Assembly (NCBI RefSeq): GCF_000002985.6
Contig: NC_003283.11
Span: 20,089,501 to 20,153,500, forward strand
Direction of reading: 5' to 3'
DNA from: Caenorhabditis elegans
Lineage: Eukaryota; Nematoda; Chromadorea; Rhabditida; Rhabditidae
Length of the DNA: 64,000 nucleotides
Shown: positions 38,916 to 51,084 of the stretch, piece after piece
Numbering within the stretch: position 1 is the first letter of the stretch
Layout: each line of letters starts with the position of its first letter
Translations under genes and position numbers: made by a program
The notes under the pieces: generated by a model
Told to the model about the DNA's origin: nothing
Databases searched by the model: none
The model's input: the letters and a program-made list of their open reading frames with translations, nothing else

Positions 38916-41900
38916 CTACTCAGCGAAAGTGGACAAATCCTTGTTGACCGACGAGCTGGCCGACATATTTGCATTCTGAGAGGACAGGGACCATACACTA
39001 CCGTAACCAGCTGACAATAGGGATGTTCTGGAGAATCTACGTTGTGGTGGAAGTGGGGGCAACGCGAAAAGCTTCTGGGACTGCTCCTCCTCTTCTTCTT
39101 CCATGGATAGATTCTCAATTGAGAGGGGTTTCTCTTCCCATGCCATTTCGTATTTCCACCAACTGAAAATTTAGAAAATTTGAAAAATTTGGAAAATTTT
39201 AAATCAAAAACCATAAAAATAGCTTTAAAATTGACTGAGTTATGGAGGTTTGAAGTTTTGAAAAAATTTTGAAAAAAAAAGGAGTTTTTTTGTTTTTCTA
39301 ATCTACCGTAACCGGGTGATTTTCGCTACGAGACCCATGAAACATTTTTTTTCAAATTCAGCATATTACGGGCTTTCATTTAAGTATAATCATGACTAGG
39401 TTTTAAAATTTTTGAAAATTTGGGTCTCGCAACGAAATACATACGAAATACTTAAAACTACCGTAACTCCGTTAATTTTTAAGCTTTTAAACTCAAATTT
39501 TTACTGTTTTTTTTTACAAAAATTGACAAAAAACTTACTGCTCAGCAGGAGTCCCGGCAAATTTCGCCGCAAAAATTGAGTCAATCCGATCAGATTGCTC
39601 CCGAGTGAAATAATTCTTCCAATCACGACTACCGCCTTTCCGAATAAATTCTACTTTGTGTAGTTGGGATTCTGGAAACCAACGCTTCTGATCCTTTTTC
39701 ATGGCGTCAATTGTACTGTTGTCAACGATTTCTCGGAGGATTTCCGGATTTTCAACTCGGTGAGCAGCTTCTCCCCCGAGGAATTGACCGATCTGGAAAA
39801 TTGGTTTAAAAATTTTTCAAACGTTTAAGTAAATACCTAAACTATATTAAATATAAAAAGTTATTTATTTAACCTTTAAAATCGACACATTTTCACCATT
39901 TTTAAGTTTGAGAGAAAACCAAAAAAATTTTTTTTTTTTGGAAAATGGGTCCTGTCACGAAAACCGTTGAGTGTCCGCCAGCTTTTGTGTATTTTTCGAA
40001 TATTTTTAATATATATTGTCAAAATATATTTGAGATGTTTTAAAATAAACATTTTATCCAAAAATCTTGAAAAATGACAAAATAGGAACATTTTGAAATT
40101 TGGAAAAAAAAAATTTTTTTTTCGAAAAACTAGGTCCCTCCACGAAAAGCCATGGGATACTGTAGGTTTTAGTAAGTTTGAAAAATTTTTATGCCTGACG
40201 TTGTGATATATCTCAGCTATCTAAACATCAAAATTTGACTGAAAATCTCAAAAGTGGGTGAATTGATGTAATTTTTAAGGTTGCAAAAAAAAAATAATGT
40301 TAGGAAATTCAGTTTCGCCAGGAAAACTCTTTGATATTTGTTTCTGGTTGAGGTAATTAAACTTTATTTTTTTCATTAAATTAGAAAATATTGTAGCTAC
40401 ATTTCAAATACAAATTGATCCAAAAAACTTAAAAATGAAAGGAGTTACAAAATAATGAAAAATACAAAATTTTCAAAAAAAAAATTTTTTTTTGAAAATT
40501 CAGTTCCGCCAGGAAAACTCTTTGATATTTGTTCCTGGTTGAGGTAACTAAAGTTTTATTTTTCATCACATTATTGAATACTATAGCTATATTTTAAATA
40601 CAAATTGGTCTGAAAAACTTAAAATTGGAAGGAGTTACAAAATTATGAAAAATAAAAAAATTTCAAAACATTTTTTTGTTTGAAAATGAGTCCCTCCACG
40701 AAAACTCATTGATTTTGGTTCCTGGTTGAGGTAGTTAAATTTAATTATTTTCATTAATTTAGTAAATACTATAGCTACGTTTTAAATGAAAATTGGTCTG
40801 AAAATCATATAAATGAAAAAAGTTATGATATTTTGAAATTTGAAAATTTTCCCAAAAAAATTTCTTAAAAATTTTTTTTTTTGAATTAAACAAAAACAAA
40901 TTTCAAATACAAAATTTTTACTTTTTGCTTTAATTTTAACATGTTTCGCGTATTTTTCTGCTAAAATTACCTTATACACAGCATTTTCCAAATCCTGAAA
41001 CATATCCTCATACTTCAAAAAGAGCACATTATCATCTTTCAAACACGGCAACCAGCTGAGCAAATGCTCAAAATAGTCCCCAAAAGCCAATTGTCCTGAC
41101 GCAAAAAGATCCAAAAAGACATCCCAAGTACCATTTGCCCAGTTGTAAATTTTGAAATTCCGGTTATGATGGAAATATGAGGTCAGACAGTCTTTGGGGT
41201 TTCTGACGCAGTAAATGTACTTGGTATCCGGGTATTTTGGGATGTTATAGTGATGAAAATGAGTTTTCAGGACACGTGGACCTTTTATATTGTCTGCAAA
41301 TGCTGCTCCCATACGCTCGATCATTGGCGATTGCACACAGAGCTCTGGAAAAATTTGACAATTTTAGTAGAGATTTTGGGTCCCGCCACGAAAACACCTG
41401 GGGTACTGTAGATTTAGCAGGTATAGTTTAGATATTTTTCAGGTTTTGAAAACATATTCATAGCTACATTTGTCACAAAAAATTATCAAACAATCTTCCA
41501 AATGAGCAAATTTAAGCTTTTTGAAAAATTGAACATTTTTGAATTTTCGAAAAAAAAAATTTTTTTCAAAAATTCTGGGTTTGGAGACGGAAACTTCTGT
41601 GGTACTGTAGGTTTTAGAGCAAATTTTCTCAATTTTAGGTACTTAATTAAACTATTTTTACTCTACATTTTAAACCCAAAATAACCAAAAATCTTTTAAA
41701 AATTAACGAAAATACACATTTTGGAAAACATTGAAGTTTCGAAAAAATTTCAAAATTTTAAAATTCCAAAAAAAAATCCAAAAATTCAAAAACTATTTTC
41801 CAACTCCATTTTTTGTAAGTAATTGCTACGTTGCCATTTTCCAAATAACTTTTTATTTTCGGAATGTTATTCACAGAATTCTCACCACTTAATTGAAGCC

Positions 41901-43714
41901 TCTACGGCGAGCCTACGCATTTGGAATGGGCGGAGCCTAAGTTACAGTAATCCTAAGAGGTTTTGTTATTATGCAAAAATATAACTGTTTCTCTAAAATG
42001 CTTATTTTTCGAAAAAAAAGTGTTTTTAAATAAGTTGTCAAAAAAAAATTCCAAAACTTCAAAAATGCTTAACTCCGCCCATTTTTAAGATTTTCGACTA
42101 AAAGTTGGTTTGAAATAAATCTGGACTATGTTTCAACTGAATACCGAAAATTCAAAAAATTAGCGTTTTGGACTACAGTACCCCAGCAGTTTTTGTGGCG
42201 GGATTTCAATTTTCCAATTTTCCAAAAAAAAAAACTGTAAATTTTCAAATCGCCGTAACTTGGTTAGTTTTTAAGATTTTTAGCTGATTTTTAATTCATT
42301 TTGTTAGAAATTGTTTAAATTATTTAAAAACGTCAAGTTATTTCAAAAATCATCAAAAAAACAAAATATTTACCATTTCCCTTCCCAGCCTTATAATCGT
42401 GCCCCTTGATCAACTGAGAAGTAATATGCTGGAGCCACGTAGTTCCACATTTTGGATACGTGGCAATCACCACGTCCGTCTCCCCAAATTGCATGGATTT
42501 TGCAGTCCGAACGTTTTTCGGCTTGAAAATTGGCGGCCAAATCTCTCCGTCAATAACCACTTGCTTTGGGTGGCCATTCGGCTGGTAGACTACCGATCGG
42601 GCCGGGCCTGAAAAAGTTTGGTCTTTATTATAACGCACATTGTAAAACATTCAAATTGTTCTAAATGTTGTGAGCATTTTGACACTAAAATTGGCTCAGT
42701 ATGTGAATTTTGAAAAAAGTTATGCAATTTTGAACTTTTCCAAAAAAAACTTTTTTTCTTCGAAATTTGAGTCCCGCCACGAAAAGCCCTGGGGTACTGT
42801 AGGTCTTTCTGTTTTTGGGATAATTTCATTTTGAATAAATTAACAAATAAATTAAACACATTTTACAAAAAAAATCGGCAAAAAATGACAATTTTTAAAT
42901 AAGTTAGGAATATTTGAAATTTTGAAAATTTTCGAAAAAAAATTATTTTCAAATTTAGAGTTCCACTAAAAGTCATGGGGTACTGTATTTTTTTGTGTTC
43001 ATTGTTATAATTTTGTTGGAGCTTATTGAAAAATAAATTTGACACATTTTAAGTTAAAATACGTCTTGAAAAGTTGATTTTGAAGAAAGTTACAATAATT
43101 TAAAATTTCCAAAAAAAAAAGATTTTCCAATTTGGAGTCCCGCCACGAAAAGTCATGGGGTACTGTAGTTTCATGAGACTTTCAGACAAATTTTGTCAAA
43201 CTTATCATCAAATTAATTTAAAACAACTTGTAACAAAAATCGGCTTAAAATAAATATTTTTAAAAAAGTTAGGAATTTTTGAAATTTTCAAAAAAAAAAG
43301 TTTTTTAAAATTTTTCAAAAATTTTAAAATTCATCAATTTTGCTCATTTTCAAGATTTTCCAGTAATTTTTTTTTAGATATTTTAAAACTATTTACTCTA
43401 CCAGAAAATTAAATTAAAATATTATAGTGAGCGTAACAACATGTTTAAAAAATTATTGAAAAAAATCAGAAAAAATTTTTTTTCTTCCAAAATTAATTTC
43501 TTCCACTCTTACCTTTCCTGAAACAAAATGACGTAGCATTGAGCACAAACGGTGAGCACGGAGTACACGGCGGTGAGCCAACTGTGAGCATTGGCCGTGG
43601 GGTTTGAGGGGGTTTTGGGGTCTTTGGGGTCTTCGGGGTCATCGGTGGGGTCCGGGTGTCTCGTAGGACCCCCGTTTCATTTTCAATACGTAGATGTTTC
43701 AGAAATGATACCAT
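38916..43714 (-). CDS. ssu-1: SSU-1 cytosolic sulfotransferase
   Basis: SULT-family enzyme that transfers sulfate from PAPS to small hydroxyl acceptors in the cytosol. Five minus-strand exons join in frame: 43513-43714, 42374-42607, 40971-41344, 39539-39792, 38916-39162, giving 436 aa. Seen: 5'-phosphosulfate loop TYPKCGTTW (117-125); catalytic His174 in [18 protein letters not shown] and the SYFHHNRNF region; 3'-phosphate loop with [10 protein letters not shown] (321-330). Typical SULTs are about 290-300 aa. Here the N-terminus carries a roughly 65-aa Pro/Thr-rich extension ([15 protein letters not shown]) and the C-terminus a roughly 80-aa acidic and Ser-rich tail ([11 protein letters not shown]). 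No signal peptide. The introns are filled with GGTACTGTAG-family repeats. The symbol is chosen because C. elegans, as I recall, has a single such gene in this region. Confidence 0.9.
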
Positions 43715-44691
43715 TTTTTAGAGAGTTCAAAAAATGTCAGTAGAAATCCAAAAAAATATCGTGGAAAAACTGATGGAAAACCCTTAAAATTTTAGGATTT
43801 TATATAAGAATCTAGGCTCCGCCTACTTTTCCCGCCAGTCGCCGCCTACTAATTGATGGTTAGAGCAATTTTGAGCATTTTGAGCATTTTCAGAAACATG
43901 GAATTAGTGGGAGCTAACTGCGAAAATACGCCGACGCTTTCTGTTGAGTGGGTGGAAATTAGTGGGGCGGAGCTGGTTTTTCGTAGTTTTTTTTAGGGAT
44001 TTTGAGAAATTTTTTAGGTTTAAATGATTAGGGCAAATTTGTGAATTTTTTTTCAAAAAAAATTTGAAAAATATTAATTTTGAAAATATTTATAAAGTTT
44101 TGAACAATTTTTGAAAAAAAATTTTTTGAAAAAAAAAATTATTTTTTAAATTAAAATTTTTACAGCTTTTTCCAACTTGAGCTTGAAAGTAACTATAGTT
44201 TATAATAATTAAAATGTTTTAAAGCATTTTCAGTGCAAATTTTCAGAAAAATATTGGTTTTGAAGCGAGTTATAAGATTTTGAAAATTTCGAAATTTTTG
44301 AAAAAAAAACTTTAAAAAAAAATGTTGAAACATTTTCTCAGATTTTCAGATTTTCTGGAAATAACATTTTTGATACATTTTTAAAATAGAAAAATATAAT
44401 TTAAATTGAGAAATATCAACTTTTTTTTTTTGAAAAATCTCAAAAACATTTTTTTTTGGAAATTAAAAAAAAAATTTAAAAGTTGTAAAGTTGCCAATTT
44501 TTTTCCGGTTCAAAAAAAAATCAATAATAAATTAAAAAATATATAGTTATTATAAAACAGGTTGGACTTTATAAAAACTTTATGGTTAGTAGTAACTATA
44601 AAACAAATACATAATATATACATGGGTGGTCCGAAAAAACGTCTAACAACTTATTGGAACTCAGCAAAAAATTGCAAAAATGGCTAATTTC

Positions 44692-44818
44692 CAAATTAAC
44701 CGAGCAGCCGACGCGTGACGGGTTTAGCATTTTTTTGTTGTTTGTAGTTTGTAGTGTGGGTCACACACTACAAACTACACTTTTTTGTCAAACCCGTCAA
44801 GCGTCCGCTGCTCGAATA
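44692..44818. mobile_element. 127-bp hairpin repeat
   Basis: Ends CGAGCAGCCGACGCGTGAC and GTCAAGCGTCCGCTGCTCG are inverted, with CGGGTTT/AAACCCG inside and a centre TGTAGTGTGGGTCACACACTACA. The central strand contains ACTACAAACTACA, the same 13-mer as in the sec-23 minisatellite. Nonautonomous, no ORF. Confidence 0.85.
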
Positions 44819-45371
44819 ATCTAACAATTAAACATGTTTGAATATTTTTCCATCGAATTTTCCTCCAAGCAGTAGAACTTCGGTCCTGAACTCATCGTGC
44901 TGAGAAAAAAACGGGAATCGGAACTATTTTTTATTTATTTATTTCCTGAGAGTTGCTGCATTAAATTGTGGGGTAGGCTTGGCTGAAAAAATTGGGAATT
45001 TTCAGTTTTCTGGAAGTTGGAAAATTTTCAAAAAAAATTTTTTTTAAATTTTTTTTTAATTGAAAAAAACCCACTTTTTCTCATTGTTTCTTTTTTCTAT
45101 GCTACTCATTTTCTTTCATTGTTGTGATTTTTCATTATTTCCACTGCATTTGTTGTCAAATTGTTCACTCTTCTCTGAAAAAAAAGTCATAATTGAAAAT
45201 TTTGGGTCTCGCTAGGTTTTTGTAGTAGTATTTTAAAATTTAAAATTGTTATCAAAATTTGATTTAAAAAATACATTAAATCCAACTTTCCATATACATT
45301 TATTCAAATTTTGCGAAAAAAATGAGGAAAAATTGGAAAAATCCTATTTCCAAGTGGGATTTCGTACTTTT

Positions 45372-45620
45372 AAAGGGAAAAATTCGAATTCAGCATTGTA
45401 GAAAACCTATATACCCTCCCGAGGAATCGAACCCCCGACCTTCCACTCCAAAGTCATCTCTCTTAGCCACTGAGCCACGAGGCGCCGCGCGCCGCCAGAA
45501 GTGCCCGAGTGGCTCAGTGGGTAAGAGGGATGACTTTAGAGTGGAAGGTCAGGGGTTCGAGCCCCCGCACGGGTGTATAGGTTTTCCACACCGCTGATTC
45601 CGAATTTTTTACTTTAAAAT
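45372..45620. repeat. tRNA-like palindrome, unit 10
   Basis: Isolated from the main cluster, between ssu-1 and the membrane-protein gene. Arms GGAATCGAACCCCCGACC (left, minus) and TGGCTCAGTGGG with GGTTCGAGCCCCC (right). Very short loop (GGCGCCGCGCGCCGCC). Confidence 0.88.
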
Positions 45621-46471
45621 TAGAAAAATACACGGAAGCCAGTAATTTGGTTTTTTATCGTTTTTTTCTCAATTTCTCAAGATAATAACTATATTTGAAT
45701 AAATACTGAGACTTCCACTTTATTGCAAAAAAAAGCTACAATAACCCATCGGTGGGGCCCAATTTTTATACAAAAAATCTGAATCAAGAATTTTAAAAGT
45801 TAAATTTAAATTAAAAAACTTACGTTCCGATTCCCGTGCAATTGCATTTCTTCACAACATGAAAGTGAGCCAATTTTTTTATAAACAGGGCGGTTTTTTA
45901 TCAGCTTACATCAGCTTACGGCTAGAAGTATCCAGAAGAAGATGACATTTGTGACGTTTTGGAAGCAAATATTGAAAATTTTTATGTCACTTGACTGATA
46001 ATCAGGTGAAAATTTGAAAAACATACTGTTTTATAGATTTTAAAAACAAAAATGTGAGAAAAAAGTAAAAAAATTTTTTTTTTTTGAAAAAAAAAAGTAA
46101 TTTTCCAATTTTCAAAATTTTGAAAAATTTCTTATTTTTTGAAAACTACAGTATATATTTGTTAATGTATCAAAAAAATTAAAAATATTGCAAGCAAAAT
46201 CTACAGTACCCCAGAGAGTTTTCGTGGCGGGACTCAAAGTTTTTTTTTTGCAAATTTTCTTACGATTTTTTTATCATGATACTTTGACAAAAATAAACTA
46301 CAGTACCCCAGTAATTTTTGTGTGGAGACCCAAGAGAACACAAAATAAATTGATTTATTAGAATAATATTCAAAATTTCAAAATATGTATCACAGGTAGC
46401 AAAATATCAGGGCTTTATCGATTTTTTCAGACTAAAAAAGTTATTCAAATTTCTACATCAAAATTATCAAT

Positions 46472-48943
46472 TTATTGATTTAATTGATACTGCTGCAATC
46501 GATATTTTGGCAATTCCCTTTGTACTCCTCTCGGAGGATCTCGATTCGGGATTTCTTCGATTCCATCGATGTACATTGCCAGGTTGGAGGTGTCAATGGT
46601 GAAGGACTCTGGAAAATGTTGGAGTATAGTTGTTTTGGAGCATTTTAAATTTAAAATAGGCTAGGAATTCAGATTTTTGGAATATTTGAACTTTTTAAAA
46701 TTTTTTTGAAAAAAACAACTTTTTTTTTAAATTTTAAATTTTTTTGAAATTTTCAAAAAATCATAACTCAGCCATTTTTCGAGATTTTTTGTTAATTTTG
46801 GTGATTATTTCTAGAGTAAATATATTTTCAAATAGCACAAAATTTTTGAACATCTCCTACAAAAACCTACAGTACCCCAGGAGTTTTCGTGACGGAACCC
46901 AGAAATTTTTTTTCAAAAATTTATAAATCTTTAAAGTAACATAACTTGGCTGTTTTTCAAGATTTCAAAAAGTTTTTACACTTAAATTGCGTGTGAAATA
47001 TATATTTTTTAAAAACCTATATGATTGAAAATTTGCATGCAAAAGCTACAGTACCCCAGAAGTTTTCGTGGTGGGACCCAAAAAAAAATTAAAAAACTTT
47101 TTTTCCAATTTTTCCCCAAACTTCTTCCACTACAAAAACTACAAAATATCTGCAAAGCCACATTTTTTTTTCAAAAATCACATGAAATTTCCTATTTTCC
47201 AAAACAAAATCTCGTAGATCACCAATGAGCACACCTAGTGCAACCTAAAATTAGCGGAGGCGCCCACTCGATTTCAGGTATCACACACTTTGGACAAAAA
47301 CTATAATTATGACACAAATTGAGACGGCTGGTTTTGAAAATTTAGTTTAAAAAAAATATATATAAAAGGGATCAAAGGGAATTTCTAATAATTTTTTTTT
47401 TGAAAAAATTTAAAATTTTTTCCAAAAATTTCCAAAATTCTAGAACTTTCTTTAAAATAAAAAAATGCTAAACAATGTGTTTCGGAAGATTAAAAATATT
47501 TTTTTACGATAATTTATTAAAAAAAACTACTATTTAACAGTAGTTATTTTAAACAAAATTTGAATTTGAATTTTCAGATTTTTTTCTCTTTTTAATTTTT
47601 TTTTTCAAAAATTGTAAATATCCCACAACTTTATTTATAATGCGTCTTGAAAAATAATGTTTAAACGTGAATTGTATTATTAAAAACATTTATACGATTT
47701 TCGAAGTTTTGTCTGATTTTTTCTGAATTTTTAAAAATTTCCGAAATTTTGTTTTTTTTTGAAATTTTCCAACTGCTCCAACTTTTGATAAAATCAATAT
47801 TTTTTGATTTTTAGTTTGGATTGTGCTAAAAATTTTGAACTATAAATTTCAAAAAAAAAATAATTTCAGGAGTTTTTGAATTTTTCAAAATTTCGAAAAA
47901 AAAAAAATTTTTCAAAAACTTTTTTTCAATTTTCAAAAATCTATAACTTTCTCCATAATTATCATTTTCAGCTCATTTTACACTTAAAATGAGCACAAAT
48001 AAATTGTGCAAAATTATAATAAATTTTTAACATACCTTGACTCTTAGGCCGATCCATAAAGTAAGCGGACTGCGGCAGTGGGGGCCGCCCGTAGGATTCC
48101 AAGTTGCTCGCCGAGTTTTGCCGCTGGTCTACAGTAATCTGTGGTTTTGCCGGGCAGCAGCAGCTGAAGATAGAGAGAATTAAAAAAAATTAAATTTTCA
48201 GCACAATTTAAAAAAATTTTTTGCGAACTTTTTCTGGCGAAATTTAAAATTTTTTGAAAATTTTTTTTTTCAGATTTTTCCAGATTTTCAGACTATTAAT
48301 TTATTTCTTATAATTTTTTACTCAAAATTCCCTTAAATCCCACCTTAAGCATCCCTTTCCATCCTGATAACTGGAGGTCAGCACGGGATCAGTTGTCTCA
48401 TTTATAACTCGTCTGGAAATTTTCAAAATTTTCCAATTTTGGAGTTTCTGTATTTTTGCTAGAACCTACGTTTTATGGTTTTTAAGCCATAAAATTAAAG
48501 ATATAATAGCAATAATTACAATAACGGCTGCAATTCCACATATCGCGTAGACCAGGAATGGGTTCACATCTGGAAAAATTGGTTTAATTTGAAAACGAAG
48601 AATTTTCCAAAAAATTGATCAACTAATAATTTGAAGTAAATAATTTTTGCTACAATTTTATAGTTGGCAACTTTTTTCTAACTCTAAAATTTTCAGAGCT
48701 ATAGTGCTTTTTTCGAAAATAAAATAAAATTTTTTTTTTGCAAAAAAAATTACAAAACTCACTAAAATACTCGAAAAGCCTTACAGACTCGGTTCCATTT
48801 TTATTTTTTATCTCAATAATTGTATAATCCGTCACATTCACATAGTCCTCAAAAGGGTCTGCCGGGGAGGGAAATGGGTCGTCGGAGGAAGTGGGTACTG
48901 TCAGATTTTCTATATCGTCGATCAGGGAAGTGTAGTTTGACAT
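46472..48943 (-). CDS. Single-pass membrane protein with glycosylated N-terminus
   Basis: Five minus-strand exons join in frame: 48763-48943, 48470-48569, 48344-48412, 48036-48163, 46472-46608, giving 204 aa. A TTTCAG acceptor ends four bases before the ATG and fits trans-splicing. Residues 1-60 are acidic with four N-X-T sites (N3, N13, N36, N49). Residues 65-89 form one strong transmembrane helix (FLVYAICGIAAVIVIIAIIS), followed by a basic stop-transfer (KNHKT). The tail has a Cys cluster (CCCPAKP), a PLPQ/PPLP proline motif and an acidic patch (IDGIEEIPNRD). There is no cleavable signal, so the N-terminus is probably outside by the positive-inside rule. I do not recognise the family. The sperm-activation gene spe-19 also encodes a single-pass protein and, from memory, maps to this clone; it is a possibility, but the reported product is, I think, longer. 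Confidence 0.72.
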
Positions 48944-49198
48944 TAATCTGAAATTTAAAAAAAAATTGATCTACATATGTTATATGAAAATGTGGAGTAT
49001 ATATTAAAGAACAAAAAAAAATTTTGAAATTCAATTTTTTCTCAAAAAATTCTGATTTTGAAAAAATCTGACAAAACTGGCAAAGTTATGGATTTTTTGA
49101 CATTTTAATAAAAATTATAAGATCCCATTACATACACTCTTGGGGTACGGTAGGTTTTGACAATATTACCGGTTTCCGCGTGTATTTTCACAATTTTA

Positions 49199-49462
49199 AA
49201 GTCAAAAATTTGGAATCAGCGGTGTGAAAAACCTAAATATCTTCTCAGGGGCTCGAACCCCCGACCTTCCTCTCCAAAGTCATCCATCTTACCCACTGAG
49301 CCACCAGTCGCCGCGGCGCCGCTGCTTTTTGGGCGTTCAGCGCGCGGCGCCACGTGGCTCAGTGGCTAAGAGGGAGGACTTTGGAGTGGAAGGTCGGGGG
49401 TTCGAGCCCCCGGACGGGCATATAGGTTTTCCACGCCACTTAAATCAAATTTTTTACTCAAA
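49199..49462. repeat. tRNA-like palindrome, unit 11
   Basis: Arms GGGGCTCGAACCCCCGACC (left) and TGGCTCAGTGGC with GGTTCGAGCCCCC (right); loop GCCGCGGCGCCGCTGC. GAAAACTAGTTTTTCAC follows on the right, as after unit 9. Confidence 0.88.
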
Positions 49463-51084
49463 AACTCGCCAAATTAGCCTGAAAACTAGTTTTTCACAAA
49501 TACGGCCTCCCTTAAAATTTGAAAAAGTCGTAAAATACAAAATTTTCGAAAACTCTTGGTAAACTTGCTGATAAATTTGAAAAATAATTTTTTGTACCAA
49601 ACAAATACAAAGTTTGCCCGAAATTTTGAAAAATAAATAATTTTTGAATTTTTTTTTGAGAAATGGTAAAAATTGAATTTTCAGAAAAAACTGAGCTACA
49701 CCATCGTAATTTGAGAAACTTGATATTTTTTTGCATTTTCTAATTCAAAAAATAGCTCAAAATGTTAGAAACTAAAGGAGTTATAAATATTTGAAGTTAA
49801 GCTAAGTGTGAAAATTTTTTTTGCGAAAAAAAAATTATTAAATTTTTTTTTTCAACTATTTTCAAACATATACTAAAAAACATCAGTGAACATGTGCTAG
49901 TCATGAGAAAAATGCGTAGAAAAAAAAATAGAAAAAGGGAGAATTGTGTATAGAAATACACACAAGTGGCTCACCACCTGGGGGGGGGGAGCTCTGTTGT
50001 CTATGGCAACGAGAAGCTGAAGCCATTTCTTTATTTAAAGGAAATAGTGAGAATAATTGGAAAAATATGTATACATGTTTATAATTGAGTTTGTGGACAG
50101 GTTTGGGAGAAATTGTAATTTGGCGTTTCAAAAAAAAAAATTTTTTCAAAATTTCTAGGTCCCGCCATGAAAACTCTTGGGGTACGGTAGGTTTTGATAA
50201 AATTTTTATTGTGAGCTAACAACTATTTAAATAAAATTTTTTCTTATATGTAAGTCGATAATTCCGAAAATTAACAAAATTAAAAGCTTTTGGAAGCTAA
50301 TGGAAGCAGTTTTTGAATTTTTTGGAGTTTTTGGGTAATTTTACAAAAACTCTTGTGGTTTTGTAGATTTTTATAGTCTGAATTGAAAAGTTTTGGGGCT
50401 TATTGAAATATTATTGAGCCACATTATAAATTAAATTTTATCAAAAAATCTTGAAAATGGACGGAGTTGTAAGGTTTTGAAGTTTCGATAATTTTGAGAT
50501 TTTCTAAAAAAACTTTTTCAATTTTAGGGTCCCTCCACAATAAACCGAAAAACTGGTAGAAATAAATGTACACATTGATAAATTGCCAAATATATATTTC
50601 AACAAAAAATAATTTTAAAAAATCTCAAAATTAGCGAAGTTACATGTTTTTGGAATTTAGGAAAAATATAGTTTTCAGAAAAAAATTTCAGAATTAAAAT
50701 TTTTTTTTCAAAAATTTGAGTTTTTACGACATTTTCAGCGACTTCTTGATAAGTTTTGTATATAGAAAACTGGCAAAAAAAATGTTAAAACTTAACAAAA
50801 TGTCAGTTATTATACAGGTGAAATAAAATATTTCACATGTGGTTCACAGGTGAAACTTGACGTCATTGAAAAAAATCTCAGAACTTTTGGATCTTGGAAA
50901 AAATTTTTTTTTGATGTTTCACAAATGAAAAGTATGAAAAAAAAATTAGTTTTCAACAAAAAAAAATTCAGAAAAAAAACTGGGAAACTTTGAAAAATAT
51001 TTGAAAAAAATAGATTTTTCCCTCAATTTACAAATTATCAACTAAATTTTAATAGAAAAATTATTAAAAATGTTTGTTAAATAT

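Larger units (their letters stand above)
43715..46471. other. Intergenic region between ssu-1 and the membrane-protein gene
   Basis: AT-rich DNA without a supportable gene. It holds a 127-bp palindrome (44692-44818), one tRNA-like palindrome (45372-45620) and GGTACTGTAG-family copies near 46200 and 46300. ORFs here overlap repeats. Confidence 0.55.

Noticed and set aside
31343..49462. Functional tRNA genes in the palindrome arms
   Set aside because: A and B boxes are good, but acceptor and anticodon stems do not pair consistently and the loop size varies; better called tRNA-like repeats.
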